A DNA stretch of 46,834 bases from Ktedonobacteria bacterium (GCA_027459785.1 DAIDGU010000040.1:1-46834); one strand, 5' to 3'. Positions 8,070 through 17,071 are shown, numbered from the stretch's first letter. The notes: generated by a model from the letters alone, not told the origin. Made by a program: numbers and translations.

Positions 8070-10988
8070 ATGAACACCCAACGGCACCGATTGATCGTCA
8101 CTTGGAGTGCGGCGTGCGCCATCGTGCTGGCGCTTATCGGTGGTGCTGTGCTGGCACCACACCTTGTCCACGCGGCACCTTCCGGCACAACCGTGCAGGA
8201 CTGGCAAACTTCTCAGGCGGGTGATCGCCTGACGGCCAAGGCGAATCTGACTTTTGGTGCCGATGACGGCTCATCCCTGCCCACTATTCAGATCACCCCC
8301 ACCCGCTATTATCAGGCGATGGATGGCTTCGGTGGTACCTTCAACGAGGCCGGTTGGTCGCTGCTCAGCCAGCTCAGCTCATCAGCCCAGAGCGCGCTTT
8401 TGACCGAACTCTTCGACCCGACGAACGGCGCGGGCTTCACGCTGACGCGCACGCCGATGGGACTGGATGACTTTTCGCTCTCGCAGTACACCTATGATGA
8501 CCTGAGTTCAGGCACGGATTTCGCCATGAGCCAGTTCTCGGTCAACCACGATCTGCAATACCTCATCCCCTACATTAAGGCGGCAGAGAGCCACGGCAGC
8601 TTCCGCATCGTCGCTTCGCCCTGGAGCGCGCCGGCGTGGATGAAGACCAACGACTCGTTGACCAATGGCGGCAGCGTCATCGATCCTTCGACCGATGCGC
8701 GTTATTACCAGGCATACGCATTGTATTTCCAGAAATACGTGCAAGCCTACGCGCAGAACGGCATCCCAATCAATTTCATCGTGCCGCAAAACGAGCCGGG
8801 TTATCCTGCCGCCTTCGGTTCAACTATCTGGACGAGCGCCCAGGAAGCGAATTTCGTCGCTAACTACCTGGGTCCGCAGTTCCAGAACAACAACGTTCCC
8901 GCACGGTTGCGCATCTTCGAATGGAACCGCGACCAATGGACGTTTCCCAAGGCGGTTCTCGACGACACCAGCACCGCACCTTACGTGGCCGGGGTGGACT
9001 GGCACGATTATGATTGCCTGAACTCCGGCGGCTGCCAGCCGGACGATGTCGATCTCTTCAACGACGCGCATCCTGGGTATTCTAACTGGATGAGCGAATA
9101 CACAGCCATCAATACCGCGCCGCACACGAACTATTCCGATGGCGAGACGTGGGGCAACACGATCATGAACGATGTGCGACACGGCGATGGCGGCTGGATT
9201 TACTGGAACATGATCCTCAACCAGAATGGCGGCCCGTATGCCTCCACGAGCGGCCCCCAGGATCCCCTGGTCGAGATCGATACCTCGACTAATCCTCCTA
9301 CCGTTACCTACCTGCCGAAGTTCTGGTACTTGGCCCAGTTTTCAAAGTTCGTGCGGCCTGGCGCGTATCGCATCGGCGCGGACGGCGGCGTGGCGAATGA
9401 CGGCCTGCAATCCCTGGCCTTCAAGAACAGCGACGGCTCGGAAGTGCTGGTGGTGATGAACACCAGCGGGGCCGCGCAGCAGATCAAGGTCCGTGAGGAC
9501 GGCAATATCTTCAAGCCGACGCTGGACGCGCATAGCATCAACACCTTCAAGTGGTCCGCGCCGGTGAATACCTATCACATCATCGCGGGCGGCACAAACG
9601 GCTGGAACTCGATCGCGTCCGACCCCTATACCGCCGATGCCCATTATTCCGGCGGCGGCACGGCGACCAACATCCACACCATCGCCAACACCGCCGACAC
9701 GCCGCTCTATGAGCCGGAGCGCAACGGCAATTTCAGCTATAACTTCCCCGTCCCCAACGGGCGCTATCAGGTAACACTGAAGTTCTCGGAGAACTACTGG
9801 AATTGTAGTGGCTGTCGGCTCTTCAACGTCAGCGCTGAGGGGAGTACGGTGCTGAGCAACTTCGACATCTACGCGGCGGCGGGCGGCGAGTACAAGGCGT
9901 ACGACAAGACTTTTGAGGTCAATGTGGGCAGCGGCTCGCTGGATCTGCAATTCACGACGGTCAAAGACAACGCCAAGGTGGATGCCATCGCGGTGACGCC
10001 GCTGCCCGTGACGGGCGATGCCTTCAAGAGTACCCTAAGCGTCGGCGTGCCGAGCGGGTATAGCCTATCTGCTGGCATCGCGCCCGGCTACGTCTTCGCG
10101 CAAGACTACAATCTGGGCGGCGAGGGTTACGCCTATCACTTCGCCAACCACAATGGCACCGACACCAGCTATCGCGCCGACGCCACCAACCTGGAAACGT
10201 GCTCCAACGATGCCCACTGCGGCGATGATCTCGGCTGGCTGAGCAACGGCGACTACGCGAATTACACGATCAACGTGCTCGTTGGCGGGAACTATGACAT
10301 TCAGGCGCAGGTAGCCGATCCAGCAACCAACGGGCAGTTTGCGGTGCAGATGGACGGCGCGCCACTGAGTGGCACGCAGACGGTACCGGATACGGGCAGC
10401 TATCAAACTTGGCAAGCGGTTCCGATCTATGGGCTGAATCTGAGCCAGGGCATCCACACCTTCACCTTTCAGGTGATGACGGGTGGCTTCAATCTGCACT
10501 ATCTCTTTTTCAAGAAAGTGCAGCGGCTGGATACGCTGCCGGACCAAATCCAGGCGGAATGGTATGCCGGCGGCGGCGAGGGGACGGGCTATCACGACAC
10601 CACGGCGGGCGATGCCTCGACCCTGCCCTATCCCGGCTTCTATCGGCCAGAGGACGTGGATCTGGAGATCAGCAGCACCGGTAACTACGACGTGGGCCAC
10701 ATCGACACCGGTGAGTGGTTGCGCTACGATCTCTATAATCCCAACAGCACCAGCACGTCATACACCCTGACCTTTAGCGTAGCCAGCGCATCGGGTGGCG
10801 GCCAGATCCGCGTCGATCTCGACAGTATCGGCAACACGATCGGCGCGGCGCAATCCGTGCCGAACACCGGCGGCTGGCAGACGTGGCAGAACCTGGCGGA
10901 GACGGTGATGTTGCCTGCTGGCACTCACGCGATCTATCTTTATTTCCCCGCTGGTGGCTTCAATCTGGATGATTTCCAGGTGAGTTGA
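8070..10988 (+). CDS. Secreted glycoside hydrolase family 30 enzyme with malectin and two CBM6-like modules
   Basis: This is an extracellular retaining glycosidase of clan GH-A. A signal peptide covers about 1-36 (hydrophobic core then VHAAPS). The GH30 catalytic part (about 50-500) starts with YQAMDGFGGTFNEAGW and has acid/base E242 in PQNEPG and nucleophile E343 in WMSEYT, plus SPWSAPAWMKTN. A malectin-like (CBM57) domain follows at about 502-645. Two CBM6-type modules follow at about 672-820 and 830-972, each with a GGFNL(H/D) end motif and a TGxWQTWQ/TGSYQTWQ core. GH30 covers beta-1,6-glucanase, glucocerebrosidase and xylanase activities; the subfamily is not decided here. AAGGAG lies 11-17 nt before the ATG. 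It is last in the sugar locus. Confidence 0.9.
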   Translation: MNTQRHRLIVTWSAACAIVLALIGGAVLAPHLVHAAPSGTTVQDWQTSQAGDRLTAKANLTFGADDGSSLPTIQITPTRYYQAMDGFGGTFNEAGWSLLSQLSSSAQSALLTELFDPTNGAGFTLTRTPMGLDDFSLSQYTYDDLSSGTDFAMSQFSVNHDLQYLIPYIKAAESHGSFRIVASPWSAPAWMKTNDSLTNGGSVIDPSTDARYYQAYALYFQKYVQAYAQNGIPINFIVPQNEPGYPAAFGSTIWTSAQEANFVANYLGPQFQNNNVPARLRIFEWNRDQWTFPKAVLDDTSTAPYVAGVDWHDYDCLNSGGCQPDDVDLFNDAHPGYSNWMSEYTAINTAPHTNYSDGETWGNTIMNDVRHGDGGWIYWNMILNQNGGPYASTSGPQDPLVEIDTSTNPPTVTYLPKFWYLAQFSKFVRPGAYRIGADGGVANDGLQSLAFKNSDGSEVLVVMNTSGAAQQIKVREDGNIFKPTLDAHSINTFKWSAPVNTYHIIAGGTNGWNSIASDPYTADAHYSGGGTATNIHTIANTADTPLYEPERNGNFSYNFPVPNGRYQVTLKFSENYWNCSGCRLFNVSAEGSTVLSNFDIYAAAGGEYKAYDKTFEVNVGSGSLDLQFTTVKDNAKVDAIAVTPLPVTGDAFKSTLSVGVPSGYSLSAGIAPGYVFAQDYNLGGEGYAYHFANHNGTDTSYRADATNLETCSNDAHCGDDLGWLSNGDYANYTINVLVGGNYDIQAQVADPATNGQFAVQMDGAPLSGTQTVPDTGSYQTWQAVPIYGLNLSQGIHTFTFQVMTGGFNLHYLFFKKVQRLDTLPDQIQAEWYAGGGEGTGYHDTTAGDASTLPYPGFYRPEDVDLEISSTGNYDVGHIDTGEWLRYDLYNPNSTSTSYTLTFSVASASGGGQIRVDLDSIGNTIGAAQSVPNTGGWQTWQNLAETVMLPAGTHAIYLYFPAGGFNLDDFQVS

Positions 10989-11012
10989 CGTCCCATCAGG
11001 GATAAAGACGGT

Positions 11013-11036
11013 GGGCGGGCCAGGCGGTCCGCCCAT
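11013..11036 (+). terminator. Weak terminator-like hairpin after the GH30 gene
   Basis: Arms TGGGCGG (11013-11019) and CCGCCCA (11030-11036) lie 25 nt after the GH30 stop and before the next promoter. There is no U-run, so intrinsic termination is doubtful. Confidence 0.3.
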
Positions 11037-11106
11037 GCGCGTCTTGCGGAAGTGCGTGACCTGGCCTGCTCGTTGGCCGCGCTGTGAAGGCCGGTCCGGC
11101 ATGCGC

Positions 11107-11112
11107 TATAAT
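11107..11112 (+). promoter_or_regulatory. Promoter -10 box of the GAF sensor kinase
   Basis: A perfect TATAAT lies 53 nt before the preferred start codon at 11166. The best -35 is weak (TGTGAA at 11083-11088, 18-nt spacer), so an activator may be needed. It marks the kinase as a separate transcription unit from the sugar locus. Confidence 0.6.
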
Positions 11113-11165
11113 ACGAGAGAGATGACAAGCGCTTGAGCATGGCACAGACGCGCGGGGGACGAGCG

Positions 11166-13298
11166 ATGACGACACACGAGACGGCCACGACGGCCTTACA
11201 AACGTACCGTGACACGTTGTTAGAACGGGCGCGGGCGCGGCTGGGCGAACCGACCGCATGGACCATCAGCGACTTGCACCGTCTGCTGGACCTCTGTGAT
11301 GTGCCGCTCGCGCCGGAGCGGCTGGATGCCATCGAGGCGGAGGGCCAGGGGCTGGCCGAGGCGCGCACGCGCCTGGATGTGCGCCTGGAAAGCCTGGAAC
11401 ACAGCGCCGATGCCCTGACCGCCGCGTTGGACGAGATCTTCGCCGCCGATCTCGAAGCCCGCGATGTCGCCCTGGCGACCTTGCAGCGCGCCCATCGCGC
11501 GCACGTCTCCGCCATCGCACGCGGCTTTCAGCGCGGCATCGAACGGCTGGCGCGCGTGGAACACGACCGCGCCGTGCTGGAACAGCGCCGGCTGCATGCT
11601 GTGCAGCGCATCAACGGCGTCACCAATTCCACGCTGGATATGGAAGAGATGCTCACCCTCACGGCGCGCACCGTCGCCGAGGAGTTGCCCATCGACCTCT
11701 GCGCGATCTTCCTGCATGACAACATCACCAACGAACTGACGCTGTATGCCACCAGTTCGCCCACGAAAGATGTCGCCGGCCACTTCGTCATCCACCTGGG
11801 CGACCAGATCACCGGCGTGGTGGCGCAGCGCAGCGCGCCCGACGGCGTGCAGGATATCACCGGTTGGGCGATTCCGCCCATCGAGACCCAGCTTTTCGGG
11901 CGTGACTACCGCAGCATCTTCGTCGTGCCGATCATCTGCTTCGGCGGCGACAGTTCCACGCTGGAAGGCGCGCTGACGCTGCTCAAAAAGGAGCCGTTCG
12001 TTCTTTCTGACGAGGAAAAGGGCTTCCTGGAATTGGTGTCCGGCTTGTTGGCGCTGAGCATCGAAAACAGCAAAGTCTACCATCATGCCGAAGAAGCGCG
12101 CCGCCAGCAGTTGACCAACATCGCCATGCTGCAAAGCATCTCGGCCACCGTCGCCACCTCGTTCGATCTCCAGCGTGTCTTGCAGATGATCATCTCGAAC
12201 GCCGGCCAGATCTTGCTGGCCCCCCACGGGGCGATCTTCCTGATGGAGCCGGACGGCGATCTGCGCCTGGCCGCGCGCCACAATCTGGACGATCCCTCGC
12301 TGCGCGACACCTGTGTGCATGTGGATGAGTGCTGCGTGGGCCGCGCGGTGGAACAGCGCGAGCGCGTGTGGGGCATCGAGTGCATGCACACCGCGCCGGA
12401 TTGCTATCTGCGCCATCTGTCGCCACAGATGCACGACGTGCATACTTCGCAGGCGGTGCCGCTGGTGAGCAAGGGGCTGGTGCATGGCGTCTTGCACTTG
12501 CTGCGGCCCGTGCGCCACACCGAACCGGGCCTGCCGGCGAAGATGGTCGATACTTTCGCCAACGAGGCCGCCATCGCCATCGAAAGCACGCGGCTCTATG
12601 AGGAGACGCGCACCTCGCTGGAGATCAAGTCGCACCTGCTGCACGAGATGCACCATCGCGTGAAAAATAATATGCTCAGTATCGCGGCGATCTTGCGCAT
12701 GGAGCGACGGCGCACCGCCTCGCCGGAGGCCGCGCGGGTGCTGTCGGAAAGCATCAGCCGCATCGACGGCATGGCGGCGACGCACGATCTGCTGTCGCGC
12801 GAAGAGCATATCGGCACAACGCACATCGGCGACATCGCCACCAAGCTCGTCGGCGTGGTCAGCGCCTATCTGGTGCCGCCCGACCTGCGTGTGGAGTTCG
12901 AGGTGAAGACGGGTAGCGTCGAGGTCCACTCCAAGAAAGCGCTGACGCTGGCGCTGGTGCTGAATGAGTTGCTGGCCAACGCCATCGAGCATGGCATGGC
13001 GGAGCGCGCGGCGGGCAAGGTGTGGATCGGTGCCTGGGAGGAGGAGGGCCATGTGCGCTGCATCGTCGCCGACGACGGCGCGGGACTGCCGGAGCAGTTC
13101 GACAGCACGCAGATGGCGAACCTGGGGCTGGCGCTGGTGCGCGATATGACGCGCGACCAACTGCGCGGCACCTTCACCTTGCGGCGCGGCCCCCTGCCGG
13201 AGCCGATGCGCGACGATCCTGCGGATGTGACGCCCTGGACGCTGGCCGAACTCACCTTCCCGCCGGAGCGCGACGGTCCGCCCAACCTGCACCAGTGA
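11166..13298 (+). CDS. GAF-GAF sensor histidine kinase, HisKA_2 type
   Basis: This is a soluble two-component sensor with no membrane segments. An N-terminal helical region (about 1-140) is followed by two GAF-like domains (about 150-300 and 310-480), a HisKA_2 dimerisation segment and an HATPase domain (about 580-690). The phosphoacceptor lies in EMHHRVKNN (near residue 495), the HisKA_2 form of the H-box. The N-box is LNELLANAIEHG and the G-box is DDGAGLP. The second GAF contains several Cys (HVDECCVGRAVE, GIECMHTAPDCY), which could bind a metal or heme; that is only a suggestion. ATG 11166 is chosen for GGGGGA (11154-11159) 6 nt away; ATG 11139 is possible. No response regulator is adjacent. 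Confidence 0.88.
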   Translation: MTTHETATTALQTYRDTLLERARARLGEPTAWTISDLHRLLDLCDVPLAPERLDAIEAEGQGLAEARTRLDVRLESLEHSADALTAALDEIFAADLEARDVALATLQRAHRAHVSAIARGFQRGIERLARVEHDRAVLEQRRLHAVQRINGVTNSTLDMEEMLTLTARTVAEELPIDLCAIFLHDNITNELTLYATSSPTKDVAGHFVIHLGDQITGVVAQRSAPDGVQDITGWAIPPIETQLFGRDYRSIFVVPIICFGGDSSTLEGALTLLKKEPFVLSDEEKGFLELVSGLLALSIENSKVYHHAEEARRQQLTNIAMLQSISATVATSFDLQRVLQMIISNAGQILLAPHGAIFLMEPDGDLRLAARHNLDDPSLRDTCVHVDECCVGRAVEQRERVWGIECMHTAPDCYLRHLSPQMHDVHTSQAVPLVSKGLVHGVLHLLRPVRHTEPGLPAKMVDTFANEAAIAIESTRLYEETRTSLEIKSHLLHEMHHRVKNNMLSIAAILRMERRRTASPEAARVLSESISRIDGMAATHDLLSREEHIGTTHIGDIATKLVGVVSAYLVPPDLRVEFEVKTGSVEVHSKKALTLALVLNELLANAIEHGMAERAAGKVWIGAWEEEGHVRCIVADDGAGLPEQFDSTQMANLGLALVRDMTRDQLRGTFTLRRGPLPEPMRDDPADVTPWTLAELTFPPERDGPPNLHQ

Positions 13299-13328
13299 CG
13301 CGCTATTCGGGTGATCCGCAAGGATACC

Positions 13329-13500
13329 GGAGGACAGACATTTTCCATACCAACGGAGGACAGACATTCCTGTCTGTCACTCGGCGGACAGGAATGTCCG
13401 CCCCACGGTCATTTGGAGGACGGACATTCTCCATAACCACGGAGGACAGACATTCCTGTCTGTCCGGCCCCCGCTGACCACTGTCTTTTCCCGCAACGGG
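13329..13500. repeat. Cluster of hairpin repeats (family A), five units
   Basis: Five related units lie side by side. Half-units are at 13329-13346 and 13415-13432. Full hairpins are at 13359-13378 (GACAGAC, loop ATTCCT, GTCTGTC), 13383-13402 (GGCGGACA, GGAA, TGTCCGCC) and 13441-13465. The last continues into a flank (to about 13500) that, reversed, matches the flanks at 37009 and 46462. Open frames through these units spell DRQECLS or GQTFLSV and are not genes. Confidence 0.85.
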
Positions 13501-13558
13501 TAATGAGGTGGCGGGTATACCGACTGCACGCTGCCCCTGGGCCAATCGTCCTAGCCCG

Positions 13559-13588
13559 TTGACAGACGCCGGAGCAAGCCGGTATGCT
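13559..13588 (+). promoter_or_regulatory. Promoter of the anchored C39-like protein
   Basis: TTGACA (13559-13564), an 18-nt spacer and TATGCT (13583-13588). The start site (about 13595) excludes the longest open frame (13508) as the true protein start and supports 13640 or 13649. Confidence 0.65.
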
Positions 13589-13648
13589 AGAGGGCAGGAT
13601 CAGTATCGTACCGGCCACGCGCCCACCGGGGCGCAGAGGATGCCCGCC

Positions 13649-14716
13649 ATGCCACGAGACGCCGAACGCCCGCCGCGCCGTGCCGCGCCGAAGATGCCGC
13701 AGACCTTGTCCTTGCCGGCGATCCCGCCGCAGGCATCTGGTTCTGGCTCCGCGTCAGCCGCGCCCATGTCGCACGAGCATCCCGCTGTGCCGCCGAGCGC
13801 GCCGCGCGTGCGCCGCCCGCCGGAGTTGTTGCCCTCGCCCGCCGCCTGGGACGATGAATATACGTATCCCCCGCCGGACGACCGCGAGGATGACGCTGAC
13901 GGGGCGGAAGAGGCTGCTGATCTGGCGCTGGCGCGGCGTTCCGTGCCGCCCTCCCAGAGCGTGATGCGCACCACCGGACGCCAACGCGCCGTCGCCGCGC
14001 TCGCGCCGCCGCTGCGCCTGGGGGCCGCGCCGCGCCCGCTGCGCCGCACGCTGCTGTGGCAGATGCTGCTTGTGCTGGTGGCGATCCTCGCGCTGGCGCT
14101 CTCGATCCACGGGGCCGCGCCGCCGGCCAGTGCCTATGCCAGCGCCTTCCAGGCGCAATCGGCGCTGCAAACGAACGAGCGCATCGTGGACAAAGTGCCG
14201 ATCCAGACGCAGATCGATCCGACCATCGGCTATGACAGCCCGGCGCAGTACAAATTGTACTCCGACGCCGCCTGTGGCGCGGCCTCCACCAGTTCCGTGC
14301 TGTTGGCCTGGGGCGATCCCAAGGGGCGCATCGGCCAGGTCATCGACGACATGATCCCCGACATCCAGCCGATCGGCATGGTCGATCCGACGGATGGTTT
14401 CCGCCAGGTCGCCAAACGCCACGGCTTCGATGTCGTCATCACCAACACCATCACCCCCGCGCAGATCGCCCAGATCGTGTCGGTGCAGGGGATTCCGGTG
14501 GTCGTGGGCATCCGCGATACAAGCGGCGGCTACTATACCTACTTCTCGCCGGGCCACTTCCTGGTGATCGTCGGGGCCGATGCCAACGGCTTTCGCGTCG
14601 TCGATAACTCGACCTACTTCGTCCACTACTTTCCGATGGCTACCTTCCTGCAATTGTGGGACTATCCCCGCGCGACGATCTACTACCCGCCCAGCTATAA
14701 TTTCCAGATGCCCTAG
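13649..14716 (+). CDS. Membrane-anchored protein with C39-like (papain-fold) domain
   Basis: A Pro/Arg-rich N-terminal region (about 1-125) is followed by one transmembrane segment (LLWQMLLVLVAILALAL) and an exported domain. That domain resembles peptidase_C39_2 proteins: Cys in DAACGAASTSSVLLAWG as candidate nucleophile and His/Asp in SPGHFLVIVGADANGFRVVDNS. C39-like domains cleave peptides or act as inactive binding folds; the substrate is unknown. ATG 13649 is preferred because AGAGG (13634-13638) lies about 10 nt ahead; ATG 13640 also fits the promoter. It stands alone between repeat clusters. Confidence 0.7.
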   Translation: MPRDAERPPRRAAPKMPQTLSLPAIPPQASGSGSASAAPMSHEHPAVPPSAPRVRRPPELLPSPAAWDDEYTYPPPDDREDDADGAEEAADLALARRSVPPSQSVMRTTGRQRAVAALAPPLRLGAAPRPLRRTLLWQMLLVLVAILALALSIHGAAPPASAYASAFQAQSALQTNERIVDKVPIQTQIDPTIGYDSPAQYKLYSDAACGAASTSSVLLAWGDPKGRIGQVIDDMIPDIQPIGMVDPTDGFRQVAKRHGFDVVITNTITPAQIAQIVSVQGIPVVVGIRDTSGGYYTYFSPGHFLVIVGADANGFRVVDNSTYFVHYFPMATFLQLWDYPRATIYYPPSYNFQMP

Positions 14717-14758
14717 CGGGAATAGATGGGAATGTCTCCACTGGCGCGACCCCACACT

Positions 14759-15457
14759 CTATCCCATTTGGCCGTGCCAGGCGTAGCGCGTCAGGCTGTA
14801 TTGGTGCGCGGCGTTGCCGCCGTCGGCGGTGTGGCGCACCCAGCACCATTGCAAGGGGAAGCGTCGCGCATCGAACCAGCCGTGCTGCGGCGCGTGATCC
14901 GGCCATTCGATCAGCACGCGGGTGGCTGGCACCTCGGCCATCAGCAGATCGACGGTTTCGGGGCCAAGCACGGTCGCGCGGGCGACGACGACCTGTGGCA
15001 CCAACGGCTGGCCGTGCGCTTCCAGCACCGGAATGCGGCACAGCGAGAAGCTTTGCTCGGCCTCGGTGGTGAGGTCCAGCGCCCGCCCCAGCAAGAAGCG
15101 CATGGCGATGGCTTCGGGGAAGGGCAGCGTGCCGGGCGGCAGCGCCACCTGCACGGGCGTCGCGCCCTGGGGACCCTGCACCTGCCCCTGCACCGCTCCG
15201 CCAGCGAAGGTGAGCGCCCCGCGCCACTCGCCCTGACTTTCCACCCGCGCTTCCAGCGATTCCGCCGCGCCGTCCGCGCCCAGCACCAGATCCATCCCAT
15301 AGATCACGCGCTGGTCGGTGCGCAAAAGGGCTTGCAGGTGCAGCCGGTCGTCCGGCAGGCGCGTCAGCCGCCAGACCTCGCTGGCGTTGGGGCGGTCATC
15401 GACGGTATAGCTATAGATGCCCTCGGCGAGGCGCGTGCCTGCGTCTGGTGTCGTCAT
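14759..15457 (-). CDS. Conserved-type hypothetical protein, no recognised family
   Basis: A soluble protein of about 232 residues with no signal peptide or membrane segment. It opens TTPDAGTRLAEGIYSYTVDD and looks rich in beta strands, with alternating hydrophobic stretches throughout (VWRLTRL, VIYGMDLVLGADG, RFLLGRAL, PLQWCWVRHTADGG). The pattern is reminiscent of lipocalin-like or DUF3108-like beta barrels, but this is not a firm match. The start at 15457 is favoured because GGAAGGGAG lies just upstream; an in-frame ATG at 15493 would add a basic leader. It is convergent with the upstream C39-like gene. Confidence 0.6.
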   Translation of the reverse strand: MTTPDAGTRLAEGIYSYTVDDRPNASEVWRLTRLPDDRLHLQALLRTDQRVIYGMDLVLGADGAAESLEARVESQGEWRGALTFAGGAVQGQVQGPQGATPVQVALPPGTLPFPEAIAMRFLLGRALDLTTEAEQSFSLCRIPVLEAHGQPLVPQVVVARATVLGPETVDLLMAEVPATRVLIEWPDHAPQHGWFDARRFPLQWCWVRHTADGGNAAHQYSLTRYAWHGQMG

Positions 15458-15646
15458 GGTGCGGCTCCCTTCCTGTGCCTTTGCGCGGTGCATACAAAAA
15501 CCTTCTGCTACGGTATATCATATTCAGCAAGCACGGACCCAAAACGACGGAAGTGCTGCGACTGGCCCTCCGGTCGCTCCATACGACCGTTGCGCTGCAT
15601 CTGCGGTCCCCCGTAACCTGCTGAGGGAAAGTTGGTGAGCAACGGG

Positions 15647-15672
15647 GACGGACAGACATTCCTGTCTGTCCT
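15647..15672. repeat. Hairpin repeat (family A), single copy
   Basis: GGACAGAC, loop ATTCCT, GTCTGTCC, preceded by CAACGGGGAC. It directly abuts the 63-bp tandem array that follows. Confidence 0.85.
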
Positions 15673-15678
15673 CCGAGT

Positions 15679-15867
15679 ATTCAAGGAATGGTTGTCCTCC
15701 GGGGAGCGAAGTGACCGACAGGAATGGCGGTCCGCCGAGGGATTCAAGGAATGGCGGTCCATCGCGGGAGCGGAGTGACCGACAGGAATGTCTGTCCTCC
15801 GAGTATTCAAGGAATGGTTGTCCGTCGGGGGAGCGGAGTGACCGACAGGAATGGTTGTTTTCCGTGG
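15679..15867. repeat. Tandem array of three 63-bp units derived from repeat family A
   Basis: The sequence ATTCAAGGAATG begins units at 15679, 15742 and 15805, an exact 63-nt period. Each unit has ATTCAAGGAATGG, a GTCC(T/G)(C/T)CG block, then GGGAGCG(A/G)AGTGACCGACAG and GAATG with a variable triplet. The period is a multiple of three, so frames run through as a 21-residue repeat (SDRQE...). No ribosome-binding site or start supports a gene. Confidence 0.8.
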
Positions 15868-15913
15868 TATTTAGAGCAACATGCAGGAAGATTGAGCAAG
15901 CTCACCTTCTCCC

Positions 15914-16900
15914 TCAATACCCCACGTCGTAGGGGACGACGTTGCGCAGCGGTTCACCGGCGCGGTAGCGGCGCAAGTTGTCGAAGAAGAGATCGAGCGA
16001 GCGCCGGTCGAGTTCGGGCGAACGCCACGAGACGTGCGGCGTGATGATGGCGTTGGGGAGATCCCAGAGCGGGCTGTCGGGCGGCAGGGGTTCGGTCTCC
16101 GTCACGTCCAGCGCGGCTCCGCCGATCTGGTTGGCGGCGAGCGCGGCGGCGAGCGCCGCTTCATCGATGATCGCCCCGCGCGAGATGTTGATGATCCACG
16201 CGGTGGGGCGCAGGCGGGCGAGTTCCGCCGCGCCGACGAGGTGGCGTGTGGCCGGCGTCAGGGGCAGGCAGACGGCTACGTAATCGGCGGCGGGCAACAT
16301 CTCACGCCAGGCGGCGTCCGACGCCATCACGCGCGTGACATGCGGGATCGTCTCGCCGGGCGCGAGGGGCGTGCGGCGCATGCCCCACACCTCCATACCC
16401 ACGCCGGCGGCCAACCGCGCCAGATCTTGCCCGATGCTGCCCAGCCCCAGGATGACGAGCCGGCTGCCGCTGACTTCGGCGCGGGGGGGCGGCGCACCCC
16501 GGCTGCGCCACTCGTGCTGTTGCTGCGCCCGCCAGAAAAACGGCAATTCCTTGGCGGCGGCGAAGATCTGCGCCAGCACGAATTCGGCGATGGGCAGCGC
16601 CATCGTGCCGGAACCGTTGGTCAAAACGGCCTGGGGCGCGTGGTCGCGCACGAGATCGATGAAGCCTTCGACTCCCGCGCTGCCGGTATGCACCCAGCGC
16701 AAGTTAGGTGCGGCGTCCATCGCGCGCGTCAGGGCGGCATTCGGCACATTGAAGCGGAACAAAATTTCGGCATCAGCAATCGGCCCCATCGGCTCGCCCG
16801 TTTTATCTACCAGCGTCAGGTCCATATCCGGCGCTTCGCGCTGCAACCGTTCCACCAACAGCGGGACCATCTGAGCATTCTCATTCGCCAGCATGCGCAT
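15914..16900 (-). CDS. D-2-hydroxyacid dehydrogenase, NAD(P)-dependent
   Basis: This is a cytoplasmic oxidoreductase interconverting 2-keto and D-2-hydroxy acids; the substrate is undetermined. The Rossmann motif is LGLGSIGQDLA (152-157). The catalytic triad is visible as R241 (INISRGAIIDE), E270 (DVTETEP) and H289 (ITPHVSWRSPE). The 328-residue length is normal. ATG 16900 has GAGGAG 8 nt upstream. The short N-terminal substrate lobe and the NGSGTMALPIAEFVLA stretch resemble the glyoxylate/hydroxypyruvate reductase-like (GhrA) branch rather than SerA. Its 3' end faces the 63-bp repeat array. Confidence 0.9.
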   Translation of the reverse strand: MRMLANENAQMVPLLVERLQREAPDMDLTLVDKTGEPMGPIADAEILFRFNVPNAALTRAMDAAPNLRWVHTGSAGVEGFIDLVRDHAPQAVLTNGSGTMALPIAEFVLAQIFAAAKELPFFWRAQQQHEWRSRGAPPPRAEVSGSRLVILGLGSIGQDLARLAAGVGMEVWGMRRTPLAPGETIPHVTRVMASDAAWREMLPAADYVAVCLPLTPATRHLVGAAELARLRPTAWIINISRGAIIDEAALAAALAANQIGGAALDVTETEPLPPDSPLWDLPNAIITPHVSWRSPELDRRSLDLFFDNLRRYRAGEPLRNVVPYDVGY

Positions 16901-17006
16901 CGCTCGTGCTCCTCGTTATCTCTCGCATTCGCCCGCGTCTCCGCCCTCTGATGATAGCACGCGCGGCATCCCCTGCGCCGTGTCACTTGCGCAAACGCTC
17001 ACTGTC

Positions 17007-17050
17007 TGCTCTCCCCTTTCCACCTCCGCTGGGGAGGGGCCGGGGGTGGG
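17007..17050. repeat. GC-rich dispersed-type hairpin upstream of the DUF1992 gene
   Basis: CCCCTTTCC and CCACCTCCG on one side and GGGGAGGGGCC on the other form a strong imperfect stem. Sequences reading GGGGAGGGGCCGGGGGTGGGG recur between genes in many unrelated bacteria. Only one copy was found in this window. Confidence 0.45.
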
Positions 17051-17062
17051 GCCGCGCTTGTG

Positions 17063-17071
17063 TGGTATAAT
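17063..17071 (+). promoter_or_regulatory. Extended -10 promoter of the DUF1992 gene
   Basis: TGG followed by TATAAT (17066-17071) is an extended -10 element, which can work without a -35 box; none is obvious. The gene starts about 49 nt downstream. Confidence 0.6.

Noticed and set aside
11220..13367. 715-codon open frame on the minus strand
   Set aside because: It is a mirror of the sensor kinase gene; His/Gln/Arg-rich composition and no motifs.
15679..15867. Possible CRISPR array
   Set aside because: Units are continuous 63-bp repeats with no unique spacers and no cas genes; they belong to the hairpin repeat family.
15711..15932. Small ORF spelling SDRQECLS-type repeats
   Set aside because: It is a frame through the 63-bp repeat array without a ribosome-binding site; similar frames occur at other repeat clusters.
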